Source: Cercis canadensis
Lineage: Eukaryota > Streptophyta > Magnoliopsida > Fabales > Fabaceae
NCBI GenBank assembly: GCA_003255065.1
Contig: QAOA01007752.1
Coordinates: 1 to 64,000, forward strand
Reading direction: 5' to 3'
Length of the DNA stretch: 64,000 bases
Under the pieces are notes generated by a model. It had not been told where the DNA came from. It ran no database searches and worked only from the letters and a program-made list of their open reading frames with translations. Position 1 is the stretch's first letter, and every line of letters begins with the position of its first letter. The position numbers were made by a program, and so were the translations under genes. Positions 11,165-22,656 of the stretch are shown piece by piece.

Positions 11165-12210
11165 CTACGGCTCTTGCCCTCGAAGAACATCTTCGTTCTC
11201 CGAGGCAGAATCAGCATCTTCCCCGGAGTCAGGATCGACCCGCAGCTCGGGATCATCTTCCTCCGCCTCCTCAGCATTTTCTACTAGCTGGCCATCCCTT
11301 ACCCGTTTCCAGGGATCCAGGCGCTCGACATCAATGTCGGGGACCTGTAACCGAGCTTGCTCCAAACACAGCTTGAACCCCTTCTCATGGGCCTCTGCGT
11401 AATTCATCACAATCTTTTGCTCAGCTCGGTCCCTCAACCTTGACTTCGACTGACGAACACGGTCAAGCCTTCGAGCCATTTGGCATCGAACTTTGCTTTC
11501 CCGGATCTCAGCCGCCCGCCCCAGCTCCTGACTTATTTTTCTTTCTTCCTTCACTTGGGTAAGCTCGGCCAGCGTAGCATCCAGCCTTGTGCGGACATCT
11601 CCCAACTCTTTCTGGGCCCGACCCAAGGCCTCCTGGCAAGACTCCACCGTTGCCCGGGTCACCTCGTCCTCTTCTCGAAATTTCTCCCTTTCTAACTCGG
11701 ACGCGATGACCCTCTCGTTCAGCTCCTGGCCGATCACGGCAGCCCGTCCCAAGATGTCTCGCAGGTGTTTGCTCAGCAGTAAAGTTTTTGCCTCGGCCAC
11801 CTTTGTCCGATCCGTGGGAAGGGCCAGCGACTTCAGCCGATCTCCAGCCGGGTATTGAACATTCCAGAACGAGACACTGGAATGTTCCCGTTTCTCTCCC
11901 ACGGGAGCGGCGAACAGCTCGAAATGCTTTACCTCAGACTCGAGGTCGAACATCCGGCTGGCCGAGGGGTCTACTCGGTCTTTATCCCCCTTCGCCGCCA
12001 CCCGCTGTCTTTTGTTCCTGGCTCTTTGCTTGCCCTTGGCCGCAACGGGGCTCCTTTCCTCCCGAGCTGGTGGTAGCTCGGGTACCTCCTCCGCCCTTAC
12101 CACCGTCACTGGCTCAGCAGGTATAGCCTTAGGTGGCGCCGCCGACCTCTGAGTTCTCGCTTTCGCCAGCTTTGCTAAATTCACCATTTGCTTTGCCGAC
12201 AGCTTTCCCT

Positions 12211-12278
12211 CTGCACAAACAAACAAATGGTTAGTACATCAGAAAACATACGCACAACTTCACACAATAAATACCGAC
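12211..12278 (-). other. Intron of antisense accessory gene
   Basis: 68 bp. Donor ATTG|GTCGGT and acceptor TTTGTGCAG|AGGG on the minus strand. The junction keeps the reading frame between the two coding blocks. Confidence 0.65.
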
Positions 12279-12427
12279 CAATTAGATCTTTGGCCTTGAG
12301 CGTAACCATTTGGGCGTTCTCAACGGCGAGTTGGGAGATCGTCTTTATTATTTCCCGGTCTTCATGTATATACTCGTCTATCGCCCGAGCTGGCACCTTA
12401 TATATATCCCGACTCCAACGCAGGGGA

Positions 12428-12756
12428 AACTGCGGCTTCAAATCCTCCTTAAAGAAAAATGCCATAGCTAGCGCCGGGCCTGCTTTCCAGGTCGGAATGG
12501 TAACCCGAAAGAACCGGTCCTTCCAACCTTTGGCCGATTCTTCCACCAGTTTCAAGAGCCCTAATCCCCGCCGACCAGCTATGTACACAAANAACCGCGG
12601 CTTCAAATCCTCCTTCAAGAAAAATGCCATAGCTAGCGCCGGGCCTGCTTTCCAGGTCGGAATGGTAACCCGAAAGAACCGGTCCTTCCAACCTTTGGCC
12701 GATTCTTCCACCAGTTTCAAGAGCCCTAATCCCCGCCGACCAGCTATGTACACAAA
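12428..12756. repeat. Direct duplication around a single N (assembly artefact)
   Basis: 12428-12591 and 12593-12756 are near-identical and separated by one N. Both encode the same piece of the antisense gene, which would be impossible in a normal copy of the protein. Confidence 0.85.
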
Positions 12757-13546
12757 CTCCTGGTCGGTATCCTTCACGTCCTTTAATGTAAAAAAATAAA
12801 AAAAATACCTCTACCCTACTCTCCACCGACAACAATTCACACATTTTCTGAAATGCCTGAAGAAAACCCCAGCCGTTTACATGGAGTTGGGACGGAGCAG
12901 CGTTAACCTTCCTAAAAAATTCCATTTCAAAGTCGGAGAGCGGCAACTCCGCTCCGGCCCTTTCCATATAAGCCGCACTAAAGGTAAAGAAATCGTTTTT
13001 GGGGCAGTTTTCGCACACAGGCGCATCTTTCGAACATGCTTTAACGTCGTAACTGCTACGACCCCAATCAATTTCGTGGTTATAATATTTAAACTCCCTC
13101 ACAAATTTTGAGCGAAGCACGGAAAATATGTTCCTAACCCTCTCATGAACAAATGAGGGAATAGAGGGTCGAATAAAAGAAATCTCTAAACTACTACCAC
13201 TGGAACTCGCCTCCTCTGCCCTACCTTGTTCCCTGCCATCACTTGGTTCCCTTTCACTCACCACTTCCCTGTTGGCCTCTATCCCCCCATCAGACGAAAT
13301 CACTTCAATGTTCTCCAGATAGTTCATCGGATCCTCGCCGTTCACAGAAGAATAACTCTCCATCTTACCACAGTGAGCTAAGAAGAAAGAAGACCTACGA
13401 CCTAAGAGCGAGAAAGAGGCAAAAATTACCTTCAGAAAAAGGAGTACTCCGAGCTGAAAATCTTACAAGATTCCTTACTTCACACCGACCTAAGCACCAA
13501 TTTCAGAAAATTCACCAAAAGAGTAGACTGAAGTTTTTCCAACCCC

Positions 13547-13554
13547 TATTTATA
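13547..13554 (-). promoter_or_regulatory. TATA box of the antisense gene
   Basis: TATAAATA on the minus strand, about 190 bp upstream of the ATG at 13363. A start about 30 bp downstream would give a 150-base leader. It supports independent antisense transcription. Confidence 0.6.
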
Positions 13555-13895
13555 GGATAACGAAGAGCAGATCCAACCGTCCAAGGACTCCTGATCTAAC
13601 GGTGCTGAGAGAGCCGTATTCTAGCTCGGGAAGGCCAAACATCACGTCCAAGCCGGCCCTGACACCTAAAGCAGCCCAAAAGACCGCCGCAGCCGGAATG
13701 GTCATTAATATATCGTCTCTCGTAAACGCCACGTGGCAGTCACATCCAAAGCACCAAACGATCATCATGGCACATGACGTAATCATCGAAATTTCAAAAA
13801 TTCGCGCCCTCATTTTTCCCCACATCCCCATCTCGGAAACGGATACCGTTTGTAAATCCATAGCTCGGTCTCGGTAACACCAAGGCCCGAGCTCC

Positions 13896-13908
13896 AAGGG
13901 GGGACAAG
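13896..13908 (+). other. Polypurine tract
   Basis: AAGGGGGGACAAG directly before the 3' LTR, the expected primer for plus-strand DNA synthesis. Confidence 0.8.
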
Positions 13909-14197
13909 TGTAGATACCCAATATTTCGGCCCATATGGTTTTAAGCCCATTATCACCAAGCCCATAACTGAACCCATTCCCTAGATCCTTTAAACCTGGG
14001 AATCTCCCTATAAATAGGAACAAACAAGAAGTAAAGAGGACGCTTTTTGGGACAAGACAAAAGGATACATAAAAACTCCCATTTCATATTACCCTCAGCA
14101 TCAAAACTCGGGTATGCACCCGACCTTGGCCGTATATCTTTGCAAGTGATCCCAATTAACCAACCTCTCTCCTTTGAACCAAAATCAGGCATCGTCA
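13909..14197 (+). repeat. 3' LTR (289 bp)
   Basis: Identical to the 5' LTR except at four positions in the first 80 bp, all C here and T there. Confidence 0.95.
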
Positions 14198-14202
14198 TTA
14201 TC
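14198..14202. repeat. Right target-site duplication
   Basis: TTATC, matching 3775-3779. Confidence 0.93.
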
Positions 14203-16042
14203 AAAGTTATTATTTTTCTAAACTAGATTTAAGTTTGAACTCTTGTATATTATTCGAAATTCTTATTATTAGTCCACATGGTTATGATATTAGTTTTCGT
14301 CAACGAAGCTCTTTAACTGTAAACGCCATTTGGCTCCTGGTGTGATTTTTAATTGTCAAAGAATAAAGAAATTGTAAGAAAGCATAGAGTTCTTAAATAT
14401 GGTTGACTAACTCCAGAATAAAGAAAACATTTCTTAGAACAGTGGTTTTATCTGAATTAATAGAACATTGCTTAAGTATGCTAGCTAGTTACCTTAGTTC
14501 AAATAGAAACATTTACATAATTGTGTACATTTTATGAATAAACAAATTGTATAAATAGCATTACCTCATAAAATTTGCTAGAGGCAGAAAAGAAGGCTAT
14601 AATGTTAAATCCCACCATAATTTTACGCTTGAGTAATATATATACACGGACTATGACAAAAACATTTCACAAATTGTGTATGACAATCAAAGTTATTTAT
14701 ACTTGAACATCTTTCCTTCAACTCAAATCACGACACATTAGCCAATGACTTATGGGTTTATTGACACCTCATCTAATTATAGGAACTAAAATAATTGATG
14801 TCATGAGTTCTATTCACGCCATATATTTCACTCGCCATTTCTCTAATGTATTGTGTTTCTATGTAACAAAAAAAAAAAATCACGAGTTCACGACACATCA
14901 TATCATTTGGATGGTAGCAAAAAAGAATTTGCCATGATATATATATTCTTTACGTTTACAGCTATTGCTTCCTGGTTTAATTTGGCCAGTAACTTCCTTC
15001 AAGTGCAGGCTTGGATATTATATGACTAAACAATATATTGGAAACACTGAATCGGCTTCAATTAGAAAAAGGATCAGTAGACGAGTGTAAAATTACATAA
15101 GACTCATCCAAGGCTACTGTTAAACCTAAAGCATATTGCAGTACTAATAATCAGACACATTAGTGATGGTCTCTTTGAAAACTTTGCAATGATCATATAG
15201 TCCTCGTTTTATCCAGAACTTCCATATCACTTCTGTAACTCTGCAAAAACTATTCCATTGATACCATTATGTCATCCTCATTCAAGGAGAATCACAAATC
15301 TTGGATGCATTCAATTAGTTTTACAATCTTTTCTTTTCTTTTTTCACATTTCCTCACTACATCCTTACAGATTTAACTGGACCTACTACTTTTTTTTTCC
15401 CGAACAACTTAGATTAACTGAGCCCCACAATTGTGAGACTTTGCGAGATATATGATGGTGTATTTACCACTTCTCCATGCATATACATTGTTCCTCCAAG
15501 ATTGCACAGTAAAGAAACGAATAATATCTACTTCCCAGACAACAATAGTATGATGACTAGAAGTCTAGAAAGAAATTAGAAAACCTAGCAATAATTTCTA
15601 CGAGAATGCAAATGTCAAATGGTCACATCTAGAACAATATTCAGTAACTTGATCTGATACAGACTTGGGGATTTGGCCTCCAAAGCCTTAACCATGATTT
15701 GTACATAATAGAGACGGCCAATGGTGAGGGAGGGAATCCCCCACAACATTAGAAGTTACCACAGGCATTTTAGACAAGTCCAAACGTCCAACTTCCTTCA
15801 GGAGCACCTATATTTGGTTGGCTTTCTTTAATGAAACATGAAAAAACAAACCTCAGTATATACACTAACTTTAACACATGAAAACTCAATTCCATTCCAT
15901 AAGTAATATTCCACCAAACAAAAAAGAAAAAAAAAAAAANAAAAAAAAAAAAAAAAAAACTCAGAAGGCAACACAGTTAGATAGAATAAATATAAATGAT
16001 AAAATATTTAGTTTCTACCACTTATTTTCTTACTAAATAGCA
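14203..16042. other. Intergenic, no gene recognised
   Basis: AT-rich with short poly-A and TA runs. A poly-A tract broken by an N lies at 15920-15959. No coding or RNA gene is supported. Confidence 0.5.
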
Positions 16043-19000
16043 TTACTTAACGATAAATCGGCCCCAATGACGGCGAGTGAATGCTTCACTAAATGATAAA
16101 TTGGCCTCCAACTTTTCAGAATATCTGGTTGATATAACTGCCTTGTCTTCTTCGACCAGATGAACGGATTCTAAATCCTTCCAATCCCCAGCTCGTTGCT
16201 TACAAAACCTAAATCGATAGCTATATGTAAGAACAGATAATAGAAGTATTGTATACATATATCCAAGAGAATAAATGTTCGATAAAATATTTACATCACT
16301 CTGAAATGCATAGATACCCGTTGTTTTTTTGTCATGCATATACATCATTAGGTCATGCAAAGGAATACAGCATGAGTTTGGAACACGCTCTTTTCAACAT
16401 AGGAACGTAAGATATATATGTATCATGTACGTAAGGGAATTCTATATGTTCATGTTTGGTAAACAAAAATCTTTGAAAGCATGCATATGATATCAACAAT
16501 GTGCCTCAGCAAAATAAAGAAAAAAGTTATCAAGCCATCGTTGGTAAAAGAAAACTAAGCATATTGCAACCTATGATTCTATGAAGATAAACATACTACT
16601 TTATTAGATCACGCAGAGAGTTCTTGGTGCCACATAGAAGAGATTTCGCAGAGCAATTTTTTTTTTGTCTGTCTCATGCATGAAAAACATGTTTCTTAAT
16701 AAGCAACTTCACATTAGTTTCTTAGATATATATACATCAACACATTTTCCCATACACAAGATTTATAAAATATATCGATCAAAGAAACTAACATTTAATG
16801 ACTTTAATTATTTACTTAGTTCCAAATAGGTGACAGTGGCATAATATATTTTTGTCCAAATTAAACTAATTAATGTGTGTCCCAAACAGAGTTATATATA
16901 GTATCTAAATAATGATGTAAACAAATGATAATTCAGGTCACTGACATTTCCAAGATTAAGACTGATCTTGAAGCACTTATGCACAAGCAAATGTGCAACC
17001 AAATATACCAGGGCTGCTACACAATCTGGGTCACGAATCCAAGATTCGGGTGCATTCAAGTCCCAAATCATGGTGGTACAGGATTCGGATTGCTAAAACT
17101 GTCAATACTAATATTTGCTTGAGCATTTTGACCTAATTTAATGAATGAAGGAAAAAAAAAAAGAGAGGAGAGGAAGAGAAGGGATTCTTAAATAATGCGA
17201 TTTGGATTCAATCATGTTGTCTATTAATATGATAGTGTCATGTTTATTAAATCTTAATCGTTTAACCTCATTAAAAATATCTCAACAGTTTAAATATTGT
17301 CATGTTAACCGTTCCCATCAAAAATATGTTTTTTTCCTCTTTTTCTCTTTCTCTCTTGCTACAGTCATCGACACCATCCATGGGCTCTTCCTCTGTTCTT
17401 CATCTGAATTTTTTTTTTTTTTTCCTTTTTTCCTATCTTTTCCTCTCTCTTCCAAGTCCTGCTGCAGTCATTGAGCACCATCTTGGCACCGAGAAAGGTA
17501 TCGAATTCAATTAGAAGGCCTCGAAGAACCAAGTGAGAATGGACTTGTTGGCCTAGTTTCAAGAGGTTGCGGCCAATGAATGACTACAAGAGTTGTGCAT
17601 AGGACGAAAAGTGAGGAGGGTTCTGCTGGAGCTATGGTTGCAGCAGGGTAAACAAGGTTGTCTTGCACAGTGGCCTTGAAGGAGCAGAGCATGGTTCTGG
17701 TGAGGGAAGAGCAATGGGGCGGGAGAGAGATTGAGAATTGGTGAGAAGAGAAATGAGTTGAGAATGGGTGAAGAATCGAGACTTGGTTGTGGCAGTGGCA
17801 GCGCGAGGAGGGAGAGACGGTGAAGAATCGATTACCACTGTAGAAAAAGGGAGAAATTTCTTTTTTTAATGAAAATGGGTGATGTGGCATCATCTAGGTC
17901 ATTGAAACATTTTTAAAGAGGAGGAATTGTCAGGATTTAACAAGCATAACAATGTCATGTTTAGAGGCAATATAATTAGATCTAAATCTTAAATAATGTA
18001 TCTGGATAGAAATAAAATCTCATTTATATAAATTTATAGAAATTAAACTTCTGAAACTTATAAGTAAAGATATTGAAATTGAACCTAGTAAATGAGCAAA
18101 GAATTTAAAAATCGGATCATAAGCAGTATGTTAATCCTATCATACTAGTGTTGAATAACTTTCTGAGTATACTCTTCAATTATAGGTATGTAACACTCTC
18201 TTAGCATAATTTAGAGCGACTCAAGTAAATTCTCTAACCATATACCGCATGACCCAAAATAGCAAAGATTCAACACAAAACTTCTCTAACCATATATATA
18301 TATATATATATATATAGTACTGGTCATGCCACGACAATGCACTTCGTTCCTGGTCGTGCAATAAGGACAAAGAATGCAGCAACAGAAAACTTCTTGCATA
18401 CAACTTCTAGCTTTAAATTTATTTTAGTATGGTAAGAGATGCTATATATTAAATCAAAAAGAGCAAACTCCTTTTCGTTCTACAATTAAATCTTGGCTTA
18501 CAGACAAAGGGCAGTAGCTTTAAACTATCCAATAAGATATGGCTCTGAAGAATGTATGAGGTGGAAAAATAATTTGACCTGTGTAGGTTTTACTGGAAGT
18601 GTTAAACTGACCAACTTCACTTGAAGAAGAAAGTGACGAAAATAACAAAACTTAAAATAAGACATGACAGATCTTCCAAAGGAATAAAAACGCAATAGAG
18701 AGTCATACAATAAATAAAGGACCAAATAGGGTCTGTGTAATTTGCAGAAAGTTTCAGCTTCAAACCTCTATACCATCATGTATAGACAAAAAGATAAGGG
18801 ATAGTTAAATGCACAGATGATTTCACAGATATCAACCCACAAATCAATTCTAATTTTCATCTAAGTACATAAGGCTATTATCAATAAGCAGTTCTTCCAA
18901 CTTGACTATTTGACTGTATGATATTATGATAACTTAACAACCAAGGATGAAACTACTAATCCAAAATATGGTCAATAATATATGTTCTACAACAAACTAA

Positions 19001-20911
19001 TTAATTTTTTAAAGAAGACAAGTAAAGTCATAATTTAGTCATGAAGCGTGTCATAGTGGACACTGGATATGCATCAAGACAAATTCATTCATTTACAAAA
19101 CTATTGTTTGTAAAGAAAAGAAAAAACTTCGCCTTGTGATACTATATTGACACCACTAAAGTTGAATATACTAAAGAACCGTACCACCGAACAGAATATT
19201 TAAATCATAAAGAAAGCTAATACAATGAGAGTATCAAATATTACCTCGAATTCAAAATTGGAACCTCATAATCATCATCCTTCAGCATCAAAGCATCTTT
19301 GAGTGACATGATAGTAGGGATATACGCAACCATTTCGAAGTCAGAATCTATTCCATGTATCTTGAAATAACGAAAAGTCTTTGTTCTGGGACTGTAACAA
19401 ACTAAGGCATTGCTTGGATGGAACATAAGCAATTCCCCATTTTCAAGGTACTTGATTGGTCGAAAGAAACCCCTGGGCCACATGTTTATGGATAGGGTGT
19501 CAATCACTATCTCTTTTGTCCAAGACTCCTGAGCACCATAATTTTTCATCACCCATAATTCAAAACGTTCATAAGAGGATAAGTCAGTAACATAGAGGCA
19601 GCCCCCTAGTACTCCCATTCTTATATTAGCTTTTCCTCGTCTATGATCTTGATCGAAATGAAGAGGTGGTGGGAATTCATACAATTGCTCAGTGTCAAAG
19701 GAAAAGGAAGATATGAAAGTTTGAACATTATGGCGATTGCAAAGCCAGTGGATGCTTCCATTCAAGTAAACAGTGAAGGAAGATTTATATGGTGCCTGGC
19801 GCGGCAACAAATTTTGTCTCCTTGAAACATTTAACCCAATCTTTTCCCACGAGATTTCGTCAACGGTTGTCCATGATTCTGAGCCAACTTTGCACACCTG
19901 AATAAGTGGTTCTCCATCATTAGCTTCAAATACTTCTAGCATCCTCATCACTTTGTACTCGTTAGTCTTATAACTGAATCCAAAACCTGAAACAACAAAA
20001 TCGGTAAACCCTAATTCCCCTCCATCTTCTGGGAACATTTGATATTCTCTCATATCCGAATCATAAATAGGTTCCGGAAGCATTATGTACTCTCCGGTGA
20101 CGGGATTGCAAACATAGATGGGGTTATTAAATGGAGTAGTACAGACACAAATTAACCCATCACATGAATTCACTATCCCGAATTGAGAGAAAGTGTGTTT
20201 GGGGAATGACAATTTAGAATGGAGCTTCACAGGGGCCTCTAGTTCACTAGTGGTCTGAACCTCAAACAGGTGCAGATCTCTAGGGAGAAAAGAAGGTTCA
20301 TAGGTTCTTAAAATGGGGCAAACATTTTCCCTAGCAAGGTGCATTGTCGCAAAATAAGGGTCCGAGATCATAGCATTCCAAGTTTTGCTTACGGACTTGC
20401 AAATGAAAAGGGTTTTTACAGGTAGTCTAGAAAAAATATTTTGTAAAATTGTATCAGGCATGTCCACCAGCAAAGTAGTATGCTTAAGCAAAACAATTTT
20501 ACTTCCCAAATCACCAACCATTGACAGATTATCCAAAAACATCTTATTATCATCCCAGTTGGATACATCATCCAACACAAGCAAGTACCTTTTACCATCT
20601 AAATATTCTTTCAGAAAATCAAGCAACTCTCCCATTTTCTCCTCCAATACCGTAATCCACATTCTTGTCTCAAAAAATTTCACCACCCGTCCATCGTTAT
20701 ACACCAATTCAGCTTGAGTAACACTGATGGGTATAACGGAAACGTTCTCGCTAGTTCCTAAGCTCAACACAATTTCGATTATCTCCTCAGTACTCTTATC
20801 ATCTATTCTACTTAATTCTGGATCCGATGTCGAAACAGGTCTCTTTTTCTTTCTTTCTTCTGCGATGTCATACTTATATCTCTTTGCACCAAAAGAAAGA
20901 TTTGGCTTCAT
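16043..20911 (-). CDS. NB-ARC remnant/F-box/FBA fusion protein, copy 1
   Basis: Two coding exons are proposed, 20911-19245 and 16208-16043, giving 610 residues. ATG 20911 matches the start of copy 2. By residue: basic KRYKYD..KKKRP (10-24, possible nuclear signal); an NB-ARC-like block (40-142) with EIIEIVLS, VIPI, LVYNDGRVVKFFE, MWITV, kinase-2 RYLLVLDDVSNWDD and GSKIVLL; F-box (147-192, MPDTILQNIFSRLPVKTL); and an F-box-associated domain (about 215-520, NSCDGLICV, IYVCNPVTGEYIMLPEP). In canonical CNL proteins the VIPI strand leads into the GxGGxGKTT P-loop; here that stretch is deleted, so ATP binding is unlikely. The terminal exon (DWKDLESVHLVEED..) is conserved at protein level in copy 2. 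The F-box should recruit SKP1 of an SCF ubiquitin ligase. The splice to the last exon is inferred, not proven; without it the protein would end at 19241. Confidence 0.78.
16209..19244 (-). other. Proposed long intron of copy 1, with internal insertion
   Basis: Donor TCGAG|GTAATA at 19245/19244 is identical in copy 2. Blocks at 18121-18240, 18361-18530, 18541-18730 and about 18880-18960 align with the copy 2 intron. About 16,900-18,000 has no counterpart there and probably is a later insertion: it starts and ends near 'aaataatg' phrases and includes poly-pyrimidine DNA. A TA microsatellite lies at 18292-18316. Confidence 0.55.
20486..20794 (-). other. NB-ARC-like segment without P-loop (copy 1)
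   Basis: Sub-region of the fusion gene. The order of motifs is that of CNL disease-resistance proteins: pre-P-loop strand, VYND, RNBS-A-like MWITV, kinase-2 LLVLDDVS, RNBS-B-like GSKIVLL. Walker A and the long spacer to kinase 2 are missing, and nothing after RNBS-B remains before the F-box begins. Confidence 0.75.
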
Positions 20912-20929
20912 CTTCACAAACTTCTTAGC

Positions 20930-21017
20930 CTATACCGATGAATGAAAGTGAAAGATTCAATAAAATGAGAGTTTTAATTGTGGACAAAGTTTAGAGCCTA
21001 TTAGATCGGATTCGTAC
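20930..21017 (-). other. 5' UTR intron of copy 1
   Basis: Donor CTCAAAG|GTACGAAT and acceptor GGTATAG|GCTA on the minus strand, 88 bp. Both borders recur in copy 2 at equivalent places. Confidence 0.6.
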
Positions 21018-21218
21018 CTTTGAGATTTTGATTGGACGAGTAGAAGCTTTGAATCATGGAGAAAATCTTCAGAGTTCAGACAACGTATCTGTGAATATCG
21101 GGAATGTCTTCCTCGTACCTAACCCTTCGGCTTTGGAACAACGAGTAGATATAAGGAATGCCCTCGTAATGTTAGGGTTGTCCAAGTGCATTTTGGGTAT
21201 TTCACGTTTGCAGTTTAC

Positions 21219-21225
21219 TTATATA
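21219..21225 (-). promoter_or_regulatory. TATA box of copy 1
   Basis: TATATAA on the minus strand, about 200 bp upstream of the 5' UTR intron donor. Copy 2 has TATATAAA in the equivalent position, and the upstream block 'gtgcattttgggtatt' is shared by both. Confidence 0.55.
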
Positions 21226-21273
21226 GCTTTCCGCGCCGCAAGTTTACTTTTTAGATATTTTGCTTCCTCTTGA

Positions 21274-22656
21274 AAAGTAATCTTTAGATCCGAGGAGACT
21301 GCCATTCTTTTATTTATGTTTTTACTACAAGAGTGACAATATGTTTACGATTTATTTATGAATAAAAACATTGGAGAAAGTCTCAATGAGGACACCCTGA
21401 TTATTGAGTATTTAATTTTTTTTTCATTATGAAGACTTCGCCCTTAAAGATGTTATTATTGGGAGGGGATAAATTACCATAGTATATGAATAAATAAATA
21501 CGAGAAAAGCTATTCAACCAAAAAATAAACTGTTATTTCATTCAAAATACGGCTTATAATTTCTTTTTTTTTTTAGTTTGGCTCAAATTTAATTGAGTCC
21601 TTATTTTTTTTTTCATCCAACTGAATCTTTATAGTTTCAATTATTTTGTAATTAAGTCATTGTCATTAACAATTTTTATTACACAGTTATGTAAGTACTA
21701 ACAAAATTGGTTTAGTTGATAGAAATTGAAGTACTTTGTTTGTAATGCATTAGTTCAATTTCTGCCGCTAGTATCTCTTAGTAAGTAATTAGTAAGTACC
21801 ATTATAAACCTTTGTTAAGGCATATGGTATGCTTGGCCTTTGAATAAAATAGCCTCCCCTTAATTATCCTAAACTTTTTGTTACCAAAAAAATATATATA
21901 TTATCATTTATCTTTAAATATTTTTTATATTATAATATTTTTCTTAAATATTTTGAGAAAAATAAGGTAGGAAACTTCTTCAGCTCAAGACACTAAATGA
22001 GCACTAACGCTAAAGTTATAGTTGTATATTTCACTAGAAAAAGAAGGTTACAATAATATACTACATATTATACTAAGTATTAATGGTTAAGTGACTATGT
22101 TTTTTCTTACGCCAGCATCCATAGGACAACTAGGGATCTCTTAAAAGGTGAAGGTCTCACGTTCGAATGACCATTTCCATATCCCTAGGTAGAAAATTTC
22201 TATCTAACAAAAAAATAATATTTTTTTAGTAATAAGCATTATAGTTATATTAGTTATATTTTAATACTAGTATACTAACATATGAGCAGATATCAATAGA
22301 TAACATTTTTTTTTGGTAATCTAAAGTTTAGGGTGAGAAGAAGCTATCTTATTTCAAGGTTATGGTCTCTGTAAGAGCTTACATAGTACTTATAGATTGT
22401 CTATCAAAAAGAAACTACTTGCAATGAAATTCAAACTTAGGCCTTACAAGCAAAGTAATTTGATCCTTACCAGCTGAACAAATCCCTGTTGACATATCAA
22501 TATATAACATAATATATAATATCTTTGAGAAAAAAGAAAAGATTAATGTGTAAATTTGTTTTCATAATTTTTTCTGAATAAGTAACTACATTAAAGATCA
22601 TCCAAGCGTACAATCATTGCAGAGAATTGAATTGCTTGAACCAGCACAAATAGCTT
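21274..22656. other. Spacer between the two F-box fusion units
   Basis: AT-rich, no gene. Two short blocks with a tRNA-like B-box flavour (near 22160 and 22450) look like old retroposon tails but are too degenerate to name. Confidence 0.45.

Larger units (their letters stand above)
11165..13363 (-). pseudogene. Antisense accessory gene of the retroelement (putative gypsy-type transposon protein), frameshifted in this assembly
   Basis: The minus-strand gene starts at ATG 13363. Exon 1 encodes an acidic, serine-rich N-terminus, then a segment with ELPLSDFEMEFFRKVN and QLHVNGWGFLQAF that resembles the plant 'putative gypsy type transposon' domain (Pfam Transposase_28 style), then a GRRGLGLLKLVEESAKGWKD segment. 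A 68-bp GT-AG intron (12211-12278) joins in phase to exon 2 (12210-11165), which is basic and then rich in predicted coiled coil with an acidic tail. Two defects are seen. The frame changes in T runs near 12786-12807, consistent with one extra base. A 164-bp segment is duplicated around an N at 12592, very probably an assembly fault. Grande-family elements are known to carry an antisense gene with its own promoter encoding a nuclear protein; this is the likely counterpart. Whether the frameshift is real is uncertain. Confidence 0.75.
3780..14197 (+). mobile_element. Complete Ty3/gypsy LTR retrotransposon, Tat lineage
   Basis: A 10.4-kb element bounded by two 289-bp LTRs (TG..CA) and a perfect 5-bp TTATC duplication. 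Internal order: primer-binding site two bases after the 5' LTR, gag-pol frame with protease, reverse transcriptase, RNase H, a second archaeal-type RNase H and integrase, then a 62-bp tandem array, an antisense accessory gene, a polypurine tract and the 3' LTR. The second RNase H, the long 3' internal region with tandem repeats and the antisense gene place it in the Tat lineage (Ogre/Retand/Grande relatives). No extra ORF lies before gag, unlike Ogre. The LTRs differ at only four positions by my reading, so insertion is recent and the element may be mobile. The antisense gene carries one frameshift and an assembly-type duplication. Confidence 0.95.

Noticed and set aside
17302-17893. Open frames on both strands within the copy 1 intron
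   Set aside because: Low-complexity serine and phenylalanine rich translations from pyrimidine-rich DNA, absent from copy 2.
22117-22210. SINE candidate with a B-box-like GTTCGAATG
   Set aside because: No clear A-box, tail or target duplication; too degenerate.
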